Source: Sabellastarte sp. h YS-2021
Taxonomy: Eukaryota > Annelida > Polychaeta > Sabellida > Sabellidae
Direction of reading: 5' to 3'
Assembly: GCA_964017235.1 (NCBI GenBank)
Contig: OZ024936.1
Span: 89,502,537 to 89,566,536 of the forward strand
DNA: 64,000 bases
In this document: in pieces, positions 46,708 to 56,036 of the stretch
Layout of the letters: every line of letters begins with the position of its first letter
Numbering within the stretch: the stretch's first letter is position 1
The notes under the pieces: model-generated
Databases searched by the model: none
The model's input: the letters and a program-made list of their open reading frames with translations, nothing else
What the model was told of the DNA's origin: nothing
Made by a program: the position numbers and the translations under genes

Positions 46708-46948
46708 CACAAAAAGAATGAACTATTTCTGTATTACTGCGCATGGCAGAGTGAATTAGGTCACCAGGGGTCAAAGGTAGCAAGTATATAGGTTTAAAGA
46801 GGGTCTCCCCTCATATATTTAAATTCTATGTACGGTGTACGTGGCGGTCACCGAACGCCAAGCCACGCCTACCCAAGTGTTTTCATATGGTAAGTATATA
46901 CATTTTTATTCATAAAAATGCATTTTACATTTAAAAATATGAAATTTT
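46708..46948 (-). repeat. Right inverted terminal repeat, DIRS 1
   Basis: Inverse copy of the left repeat with a distinct, longer outer end. Ends at TTTT (46945-46948), after which gag of element 2 resumes. Confidence 0.9.
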
Positions 46949-48777
46949 GGGTGAAGGCGACGGGGATTCCTTCACTGGATCAAATGCAGACCCCAGCCAA
47001 GTCTGTCCCACCCACCCCAGGTACAGCTTTGCAAAATAAAATCCAGAAAAATCGTGAAAAATCCCTGGGTGATTCCTTAAATATATATTTACAGCAGCAA
47101 ATGGGTTCCTTTCAGGCATCCATGTTGGAAGCGTTTCAGTCACTCCGAGAGGAGTTGACCATTAAAAAGAAACCCGAGGTTGAATCCTCGTTTCCTGCTT
47201 CCAAACCTGGCTCGTCCAGTAACAATGCTGCTCATCTGGACCTACCCCCTCTGAGATCTAGTACTAACATTCAGACCGAGGTTATGGATGTGGACTACGG
47301 TCCAGCACTCCCTTCTCGTCTAGTACTCAACCAAGATACCTCGGATCAGTACGTCGCTCCCTCTGAGGTTCATCCGGAAGAGGTCTCGTACTCTCACAAA
47401 AAGCAAAGCCATAGGCAGCCAGTTGATCTGAGGTCTGCCTCGGACCAACTACATGAAGATTCCGACGAACCTCGGATCCCCTCTTCTAGACCTAAAAAGC
47501 ACTCTGATAAGAGTAAACACAAATCAAGGTCTAGATATGTGTCATCTTCTTCAGAGGAAGATCAGTCCCCTGTAGCCAGACACAGGTCTTCTAAGCCCTC
47601 TAGGGCTCAGCCCTCAGGAGCAGCTTCTGATCAAGACCTTCCACAACATGATCCAGACCCCTCTTATTATAGGGAAGTAGCTCTGTCTGACATGCCCTCA
47701 CAATACTCTGAAGAAGTAGACACCTTCAGGCGTATTCTCTCTCTCCCTGATCCCAGGGAATCTATGCCTAGGTCTTCAACTTCAGTTTTGGGTCTGGACG
47801 ATGAAAAAGGCCGTCAAGAGCTCAGACCTAGAGGTCCTTCCTCTATTCTACCCCTTAGCTCAGTTATCAAGGACGCCTTTGATAAATTTCAACATGACTT
47901 TAAAGCTGCCAATTTATCTGAAGGCAAATATGTCAAGCCTCCTCCTTCCACCTCCAAGTGGTACAAGGTGGGACAGCCCACATTTCAGGGTAAAATTCAG
48001 GAGTCGAATACAGACTTTGCCAAGATCTGTATTACTCCTAGACCTCCTGGGGCCCCTGTAGCCAAAGTTCCCCTGCCAGTTCTCAAGGAGCTGGAACATC
48101 AGGCTAGACAAAATATCTCAACCCTCAACTTCACCGCTGCATTTGCCAAAACCTCTTCTTCTTGCAATGCTTCCTTGGAAAAATGCCAACATAGCATTAA
48201 GTCAACTGTCAAGAAGATTAAATCTCAGATTCAGAAGGGTGCCAATCCTGAGAAAGCAGCAAAGCGCGGATATGAGGAAGTCGCTGAGTACATGGATTTC
48301 TGGAATAAGACAGTTCTTATTCAACACAGGGCCCTCACCTGTCTCAGCAAATCTCTAGCCCATATTCTCCAGAGGGAGTTATATTCTATGGCTAATACCG
48401 GCTTGCTTAGGCGTGAAGCCGAGATGACTCTATTACATCCACAGCTAGGGGAAACGAGACGTCAGTAACTTAGGAACTCGTCCTTTTGGGGCCCGTCCTT
48501 GTTCGAGTCTCATCTCGTGAAGGAAGGTGAGGATTTCCTTCTCAAAAAAGGCACCTCAAAAGACTCTCAGGGTTTTGCACCCTACCAGAATAAGCCCTTT
48601 CGTGGTCCCCACAAGAAAAGAGGCTCCTACAGGAAACGTCCCTATGGGGGCAATACCTCTCAAAGCAGTAATCAATCCTTTCCCTCGGGAAGAGGAAAAC
48701 CCAACTTCAGAGGCTCCAGGGGTCGTTTTCGACCCCACAATAGGGGAAGGGGGCGTGGAAACCCCCCTTCCCAATGA
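46949..48777 (+). pseudogene. DIRS element 2 gag (main part)
   Basis: One long frame runs from the insertion junction to a TAA at 48466-48468, then continues in the same frame to 48777. It is thus a single gag ORF with one premature stop. Visible parts: a Pro/Ser/charged linker, a KSRSRYVSSSSEEDQS low-complexity stretch, a conserved core (PVLKELEHQARQNISTLNFT ... LRREAEMTLLHPQLG), FLLKKGTS, then a C-terminal Arg/Gly-rich nucleic-acid-binding tail (GSRGRFRPHNRGRGRG). The ATG at 46918 lies in the terminal repeat of element 1 and is not the real start; the N-terminus is at 40584-40786. Gag would coat element RNA. Confidence 0.8.
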
Positions 48778-48789
48778 CTCCTCCAAAGC

Positions 48790-50508
48790 CTCACTCAGTC
48801 CACCAGTAGGAGGTCGCCTCCATTCTTTCAGGAGAGACTGCCTAACAAACAAATGTTCTCAAAACGTGTTTAAACATTATCACCAATGGCTACGTTCTGC
48901 CATTCCGTTCAAATCCAAACTTGGTCAGATTTTCTCTGATTCTGTCAGAGTACAAGGCCCAACAAAAAGACCAAGCCTTGGCCACTTGTATCCAGTCTCT
49001 CCTGTCAAAGAACGCTATCGAAAGGGTGGAAAATGTAAAATCTCTCGGGTTTTACAGTCGCCTGTTCCTATTACCCAAGCCTCACCAAAGGTGGAGGCCA
49101 GTCATAGACTTAAGCAGGCTCAACACTTTTCTACACGTAGAAAAGTTCACAATGGAAACTCCAGAGTCCATCAGGACCTCCCTGCTTCCAGGGGAGTGGG
49201 TATACTCGATAGATCTGTCGGACACTTACCTACACATCCCCATCCACCCAAACTCAAGGAAATACCTAAGGTTTTGCTACAAAGCTCAGGTGTTCCAGTT
49301 CACCTCCCTCCCGTTCGGACTGGCCACAGCCCCCCAGGTCTTTACAATGATCGTAAAGGAAGTGAAACTAATGGCCCTCTCAAGAGGACTCAGAATTCAC
49401 AACTGGCTGATCAGGTCCCAGTCTCAGGAGGAAGCCCAAGTGAACACACAGGCGGTGGTAGACCTAACTCAGTCCTTGGGGTGGATAATAAATCAGGAAA
49501 AATCAGAACTGAAACCTACTCAGGTGTTTTTGTTCGTGGGCTACGAATACCACCTAGATTCAGCCCTTGTAAAACCCACTCAAGATAGATGGCTCAAACT
49601 TCAGGATTTGATCCTACGACTCAAGTCAAAACGTGTTTTGACTGCAAGATGTTTGATGTCTCTAATTGGGTTGCTAGCCTCAACGGAGAAAATGGTCCCA
49701 GAGGGACGCCTTCACATGAGGCCCTTTCAGTTTCATCTCAAGGAGCATTGGAGATATCCTCAGTCGCTGGACAACCTCCTTCCTTGTACAGAAGCCATTG
49801 CAGCCCACCTAGATTGGTGGCAAGATCCCTCAAACGTGATGAAAGGTGCAGACCTTCATCCCAAAGACCACAGTATCCAACTCTTTACCGACGCCTCAAA
49901 TGAAGGTTGGGGCGCTCACTTAGACCAAAATTCCACAAAGGGTCTGTGGTCAGATCGGGAAAAAAGGCTACACATAAATGTCCTAGAATTGAAGGCGGTC
50001 TCCCTGGCCCTTCGAAACTTCAAGGACCAGTGCCAGAACCAAACAGTGTTAGTTGCTACGGACAACTGAACAGTGGTAGCCTACATCAACAAACTAGGAG
50101 GAACTCACTCAGCAGAGATGTGCGCTCTCCTGTGGAAGATCATGACCTGGTGCCATCGCTACCACATAACATTGAAAGCCAGGCACATTCCAGGGCGCCT
50201 GAATGTGATGGCCGACCTACTGTCCAGGTCCAACCAAGTTCAAACAGATCTGCCAGAAGTGGTTCACACCTCATGTAGACTTATTTGCCACTCACCTGAA
50301 CCACAAGCTCCCACTGTACATGTCTCCTATCCCAGACCCCAGGGCCTGGGACATAGATGCTCTAAACATAGACTGGACCAACCTCACGGCCTATGCTTAC
50401 CCTCCTACGGCTCTCCTTCACAAGGTGATCCAAAAGATCAAGCAATGCCATTGCCTGATCATCGTGATAGCCCCAGGCTGGCCAGGGATGCCCTGGTTTG
50501 GGACCTAG
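48790..50508 (+). pseudogene. DIRS element 2 reverse transcriptase / RNase H
   Basis: The N-terminal RT part (PVGGRLHSF...HYHQWLRSAIPF) is in one frame and the bulk (48921-50069) in another, implying a frameshift near 48.92 kb. Motif A (YSIDLSDTYLHIPI) and motif B (LPFGLATAPQVF) are intact. At motif C the usual YLDDW-type sequence is missing: the frame reads RGLRIHNWLIRSQS, with Asn at 49401-49403. RNase H follows (LFTDASNEGWGAHL, LHINVLELKAVSLAL, VATDN), then a TGA at 50067-50069, YINKLGGTHSAEM and ARHIPGRLNVMADLLSR. After another frame change near 50.27 kb comes the DIRS-typical SPIPDPRAWDIDAL tail, ending about 50508. It would copy element RNA in virus-like particles; this copy is inactive. 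Confidence 0.85.
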
Positions 50509-50559
50509 TGCAGCTCTCAACAGAGATCCCACTACAACTCCCAGTGTCAACGACCCTAC

Positions 50560-51660
50560 TCAAACAGTCCCACAAGTATATGTTCCACAACAACCCCCAG
50601 CTGCTGAACCTCCACGCCTGGTGTCTAGGAGCGGACAACTCCAAGAACAAGGCTTCTCTGTGGAGGTGGCAGAGAGAATTGCTGCCCCTCAGCGGTCATC
50701 AACAAGGACCATCTACAAGTCAAAGTGGGCCCTATTTGAAAAATGGTGCAGAGAAAATTCGGTGGATTTCTCCACTCCATCTGTGAAACAAATCTCAGAT
50801 TTTTTCATGTACCTGTACCAAGACCTAAACAGGCGCCCCTCGACCATTGATGGTTACAGGACTGCAATCGTTGACACTTTGGGCCCAACGGCCCACCATA
50901 TTGCACATAACGCAGACCTTCATAGGTTACTCTCCAGTTTTCACAGGGATCGTCTCAAAAGTTTCAGAAATTTACCCAAGTGGAACGTTTCTGTTGTCCT
51001 CAACGAGCTCACAAAAGCACCATTTGAGCCCATGAAAGACACAGACCTCAAACATCTTACTCTCAAAACTGCTTTCTTGCTAGCTTTGGCCTCTGGCAAG
51101 CGCCGCAGCGAAATCCATGCCTGGGTCGCAAACAAAGTATCTAATCTAGGCCAATGGGAAAAGGTTGCCTTGTTCCCTTCTTCTGATTTCATAGCCAAAA
51201 ACCAACTAGCAAGAGAAGGTTCTCAAAGTGTGTCTCCGGTGACTATTCCTGCTTTGACTACCATTGTAGATAGACAATTTAAAGAAGACAGGACCCTGTG
51301 TCCCGTGCGGGCCCTGAGGTTTTATCTGGACTGAACAAAAGACCTGAGAGGGTCTTGTTCGCTCCTTTTCATCTCCTTTAAGAAAGGACATACCTCAGAC
51401 ATCAGACCCACTACACTCTCTTCCTGGTTGAAACAAACCATTCTACTTTGTTACAAACAAGCAGATCAACAAGCCTTGGACTTGGTCCAAGTTAAAGCAC
51501 ATGACATCCGGGCCTTCGCGGCCTCTAAGGCCTTTACGGTGGGGTATCGGTGGACCAAATCATGCAAGCCTGTCACTGGAAAGGTCACAACACATTTACA
51601 AATTTTTACCTAAAAGACCTTACTTGGTCGGACACTGACAACAATATGTATCTGGGACCC
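50560..51660 (+). pseudogene. DIRS element 2 tyrosine recombinase
   Basis: The N-terminal SAM-like helices (TIYKSKWALFEKWCRENSV, ISDFFMYLYQ, TIDGYRTAI) lead to catalytic Arg in SGKRRSEIHAW (about 51104). The frame is stopped by TGA at 51332-51334 and continues in the same frame to the HxxR box (KAHDIRAFAASKAF, His at 51500). A single-base frameshift near 51540 moves the C-terminus into another frame with CHWKGHNTF and catalytic Tyr in FYLKDL (51607-51609). All of R, H-x-x-R, H/W and Y are present. It integrates the circular DNA without integrase-type TSDs. Defective because of one stop and one frameshift. Confidence 0.88.
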
Positions 51661-52561
51661 GTAGTGGCAGCACAACAAGTCCTAGATCCTTCCCCTCAGA
51701 CCAGTTGTCCTCGGAAAGAAAAAAAGGGGGGGGGGGGGCACATCCGCTACAACCAAGTCTTCAGGAATCTCTCCCAGGATCTAGGTATTCCTTTACCTTC
51801 AAGATGTTACGGGTAAGGTCATTTTATTTTTTAGTTATCAAGTAATTTCTATTAAGGACTTATTTAGTTGTCATTAATCTCATATTCAGGTGGAAAAAAA
51901 TTATGAGATGTCCAACCATTGGGTTGTTCAGTCACACGTGAAGGGCCCTCAGGGACCCTTAGACCTTGAAGTGAGCACTGCTGCACTTCTGTCCTACAAT
52001 CAAACCTCTAGACAGTTTAGCACTGTCCCTCATTCTACTTAGGTTTTTGGCTCGTTACAGGCCCGGTCTTCGGGATTGGGGCTCTGTAAATGGGACTCAG
52101 ACTGGTATTTCTGGCACTATTCTTTACATATTAATTCAAAATCTTAGAAAAAATGATATATCCTCCAGTCTCAGCTGTAATCCCGCCACCAGGCGGTTGA
52201 ATTCAGCATTAAGTCCCACATGGTAAGCTATTGTAGTGTAATAAAATTGAAAATTTTAATTACTTAAATGTAGCTTTTATAAGCTACAAGCTTACCATGT
52301 GGGACTTAGAAGAGTCCCACCCTGCCTCCCCGCTGTTTACAGCTGAGGGGTAGGTTTTAGAAAATTTCAACGAGAAAGTAGGGCGATTGGTCAGAAGTTA
52401 TCATGTGATGACAACTACCAGTATATCCGGTGGCTAACAAGAACGATCTTTTTTTCTAAGACGTTGGCCCCGGTTGTGGCAAACCGAGAACAGCATTAAG
52501 TCCCACATGGTAAACTTGTAGCTTATAAAAGCTACATTTAAGTAATTAAAATTTTCAATTT
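51661..52561 (+). repeat. 3' region of DIRS 2: internal complementary region and right terminal repeat
   Basis: An A-run/G-run tract lies at about 51720-51738. The internal complementary region is 52211-52308, with AAAA centre at 52243-52246 and TAAGTCCCACATGGTAAGC at its left edge. Its right half (AATTGAAAATTTTAATTACT...) is complementary to the element end (…AGTAATTAAAATTTTCAATTT, to 52561). The predicted left end (starting TTTTATTACACTACAATAGC) is not found at 39-41 kb, so element 2 is 5' truncated or rearranged. A related left end exists at 56037. Confidence 0.75.
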
Positions 52562-53009
52562 AGAGGTAAAAAGAACTTCTCAACCGATAGAATACCATAT
52601 TATCATAACCGTCTTGGCTTTTATTGGCAAAAATTATAACGCAGATTCACCAAATTGATGATGCTGTATGCTTTATTTGTGATGAAACTTTATGATGAAA
52701 GTTTTTGTACAGTTTCAAAACTGGTTAATAACTGGTCATCTTCAGTTTTTGGAAACCAACAGCTGGTTTTCGAAATTAAAACCAACTGCAATTCAGTTTA
52801 CTGAATATAATTGCAGACGAATAAGCATGGTGATTCAAATTGAATACGTTAACTATTTAAAGGTTTTATTCGAAAACAAGAGTACTCAGAGAATGTAGAC
52901 CTCTGCCAAGGTATTAAATGCAGATTTTTTTTGTATCAAGACAGTGAGCCAGATCACTCTCAATATTTAATGGGATGTAAGTTGGACAAAGACTCATCAT
53001 CTAATTTTT

Positions 53010-54657
53010 ACCCCACAGCCCTTAAGGGCTGTCGGGGTATTGTTTTCACCCATGGTGTCTGGATGGGCGGGCGGTTAGGCAGGTTAGGGGCTCTAGGTGT
53101 GCAATATCATGGTCTGACCATGATTTGACCTTGCTGTAGTGATTTGTCTGGGCCATATCTTGGAAACAGTAAAGTGTAGGAAGTTGATACTTGGTAGGGA
53201 TATTGGTGGGGAGTTGTAGGTGTGCAGCCTCATATTGTGACCTTGATTTGACCTTTGACATTACTGTAGTGACCTTGACCTTTAAAATCTTGTCCGGGCT
53301 ATATCTCAGGCATTTTAAGGTGTAGGAAGTTGATACTTGGTAAGGATATTGGATAGGGGTTGTGCAGCATCATAGGTGTGCAGGTGTGACCTTGATTTGA
53401 CCTTTGACCTTGCCGTAGTGACCTTGAGTTTGAAAATCTTGTCTGGGCTATATCTCAAAAACCGTAAAGTGTAGGAAGTCGATACTTGGTAGGGACATTG
53501 GTTAGGGGGTGTATGCAATGTCATAGTCTGACAGTGATTTGGCCTTTCACCTTGCTGTAGTGACCTTGACCTATAAAAATTTGTCCGGGCTATATCTCGG
53601 AAACCGTAAGGTGTAGAAAGTTGGTACTTGGTAGGGACATCCGTTAGGGGGCGTAGGTGTGCAAAGTCATAGTCTGACCTTTGAACTTGCCATAGTGACC
53701 TTGACCTATAAAATCTTGTCTAGGCCATATCTCAGAAACTGTAAGGTGCAGGAAGTTGATACTTCGTAGGGACATTAGTTAGGGGATGTAGGTGTGCAAC
53801 GTCATGGTGTGACCTTGATTTGGCCTTTCACCATGCTGTAGTAACCTTGACCTATGAAATCCTGTCCGGGCTATATCTTGGAAACTGTAAGGTATAGGAA
53901 GTTGTTACTTGGTAGGGACATTGGTTAGGAGGTGTAGGTGTGCAACGTCATGGTGTGACCTTAATTTGACTTTTGACCTTGCCGTAGTGACCTTGACCTA
54001 TAAAATCTTTTCTGGGCTATATCTTGGAACCTGTAAGGTGTAGAAAGTCGATACTTCGTAGGGATATTGGTTATGGGTTGTAGGTTTGCAACATCATTCT
54101 GTGACCTTGATTTGACCTTTGACCTTGTCATAGTGACTATGAGTTTTAAAATCTTGTCTGGTCTATTTCTTGGATTCCATAAGGTGTAGGAGGTTGACAC
54201 TTGGTAGGAACATTGGTTTGGGGGTGTATGTAAATGTATGTGTGCATCGTGGTGTGGCCTTTTTGGTCTGCCAAAGTGTGTTTTTTCTACCATATTCGAG
54301 ACATCTTTCTCTTATGACAAAGATATATGGATTGCTGCAACTGATTGATATATGCACTTTAATATAATTGTGCTATTTCCATTGACAGCTATTCTCTAAT
54401 TAATAAATTTTACAGCTTCATATTTTTGGTTTACTGATTACTGCTGTCATCTTGCTATTGAATTGTTTTAGCACTTTATCTTTACGTACATTTTCTTTCT
54501 CTTAGATGTTATTTTCTCTACTTAAACATTATTTGGACCTTTATATAAATGACACCGCACTGCAAGTATCCCAATCTGTGTACTGTTTCACTTCTTCCAT
54601 ATGTCATGGTGTTGAAAACTATTTCCCCAGGCTGTGGGGTACGGGATCTCTGATGCT
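53010..54657 (+). mobile_element. Pearl/Helentron-like element B, complete ends
   Basis: The 5' hairpin ACCCCACAGCCCTTAAGGGC.. follows a T-run. About eight ~146-bp units (GTCCGGGCTATATCTCGG etc.) extend to about 54200. A 400-bp unrelated AT-rich stretch follows, then the 3' edge CCCCAGGCTGTGGGGTACGG and ATCTCTGATGC before a T-run. The 3' edge GGCTGTGGGGT is the inverse of the 5' ACCCCACAGCC. The element ends only 30 bp before exon 3. Confidence 0.75.
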
Positions 54658-54687
54658 ATTTTTTTGTATTTTACTTTCACTACCCAG

Positions 54688-54777
54688 AGAGTGAGTTTCT
54701 ACCATGATGAAGATCATTCAGCCTCTCTATCAGTGACTGCTGAACTGCAAAATGATGGGGAGATCAAGCGCACTCTG
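54688..54777 (+). CDS. Exon 3 of the metalloprotease-like gene
   Basis: A 90-nt exon between acceptor TTTCACTACCCAG|AG and donor CTG|GTGAGT, phase 0 to phase 0, encoding RVSFYHDEDHSASLSVTAEL and 10 more residues. The 'FYHDEDHSAS' stretch resembles the conserved FYQD..GAS segment of reprolysin propeptides. The element B 3' end and its T-run sit directly upstream of the polypyrimidine tract. Confidence 0.7.
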
Positions 54778-55451
54778 GTGAGTAAACTCGACACAGGAAT
54801 AATAATAGTAATAATGAAAGGCATTGCCCTTGAGAAGGATCAAGTGAGGAATAGATTTGACCTCGTGTGAAACTATAAACCCGATCAGATGAATACTTTT
54901 TAAGTTATTTATACTAAGGGTGAGAACAGTTACTCGAGACAGTAAATGGGTTTGATCGAGTGCACACTTCTGCCTCGAGCACCCGTATTCAACCATATTG
55001 ACATACAAATGGAGTCACATGACCTGGCAAGCATGAGAGCATTGTTCGAGTGTAGTTTCAAAATTGAAACATTTCCTTTCTAATTAATTCTTAAAATGAA
55101 CTATAAAAATGAAAACTAGTATGCGAGTCGATTGTAATTCTATTTATTTGAGGCAAATGTATTATAATATTGATCTTATGTAACATTTATCGCCATTTGG
55201 AAATGGCCATTTACTTCAATAAACTGACTATTTTCAAAGGGGTTCCTTTCTTTTGCAGTATGTAAACAACCAGAATAAAAATCAAATTGAATAAAGTAAA
55301 TGGTATTTATATGCAAAGAAAAGATATGAATTTTCATTGAAAGGCTTGATTTTAAACATTTCGTTTTAAAGAACGAGTACGTGACCCGAGTCAAGTGTAT
55401 GACAACAGTTACTCAAGGTCATTTTTGTGCACCCTTCATAACCCTATTTAC
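54778..55451. other. Intron 3, no feature recognised
   Basis: AT-rich intronic sequence without a recognised repeat. Confidence 0.4.
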
Positions 55452-55861
55452 TAGTGAGTGGAATCGCCTCAATTTTATTGGTCGATTATTCGTCCATTTT
55501 TCCGACCGATGATCGACCCATAATTGACTTTTTTACTCCATTCTCATGAAACACTTTCCGGGATAAAATGTATTTCGATCCGGTAAGAATAACGGTGTTT
55601 CCGACTTATAGAAGCTACCAAAAGTACCCACTTCCGGTAAATATGGTGGTAGTTTGTAAACAAACTCAAAATTCACGAGAAATCTGTTAATTTATTGAAG
55701 GAAAGTTCTGGAAACTGCCCAAAATATAAAAAATATGTGGATATTGAGACACATAAAGAAGGGTGAGATTTAATCGATTTCTAGAAGTTTTCAGTGACCG
55801 AACGCAATTGTACCATGACACCGACGATTGATTGAACGTTGGTCTAATCGTCCACCCACTA
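55452..55861. mobile_element. 410-bp hAT-like non-autonomous element, 8-bp TSD (1 mismatch)
   Basis: The left end TAGTGAGTGGAATCG and the inverse right end (CGTCCACCCACTA) are flanked by CTATTTAC (55444-55451) and CTATTTAT (55862-55869). Interior TTGGTCGATTATTCGTCC versus CGATTGATTGAACGTTGG. Confidence 0.7.
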
Positions 55862-56036
55862 CTATTTATACGAATATTTTTGGCTATGCACACAGACAAA
55901 TGAGCAAACAGGATAACAATACCCTTACCTCTCTACTCTAAAGGGCAAGTATTATAATACAGCAACACTTTCATTTTCTAACCTTATGTTATCTAAATAT
56001 ACAATAAAATATAAATAATTATTGTAAAAAAAATCA

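Larger units (their letters stand above)
40783..46948. mobile_element. DIRS element 1 (decayed), inserted in gag of DIRS element 2
   Basis: Structural hallmarks of a DIRS retroelement are all present. The left inverted terminal repeat is 40783-40996 and the right one 46708-46948. An internal complementary region at 46530-46646 has a left half complementary to the left outer end and a right half complementary to the right outer end, meeting at AAAA (46577-46580). The element starts and ends in TTTT. There is no target-site duplication beyond TTTT, as expected for tyrosine-recombinase integration. The coding interior is destroyed; only a reverse-transcriptase trace remains at about 43820-43975. 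Confidence 0.85.

Noticed and set aside
46918..48468. 516-aa ORF as an intact host gene
   Set aside because: Its first residues come from the terminal repeat of DIRS 1. The rest is DIRS gag that continues past an in-frame stop.
48527..49588. 353-aa ORF in an alternative frame
   Set aside because: Only its ~48790-48960 part encodes RT N-terminal sequence; beyond that it is a shadow of the real RT frame at 48921-50069.
52995..54200. ORFs in the 146-bp repeat arrays (also at 38509-38793 and 62942-63674)
   Set aside because: Repeated KVKSRS..HDTYTPQPM-like peptides on the reverse strand are translations of tandem non-coding units.
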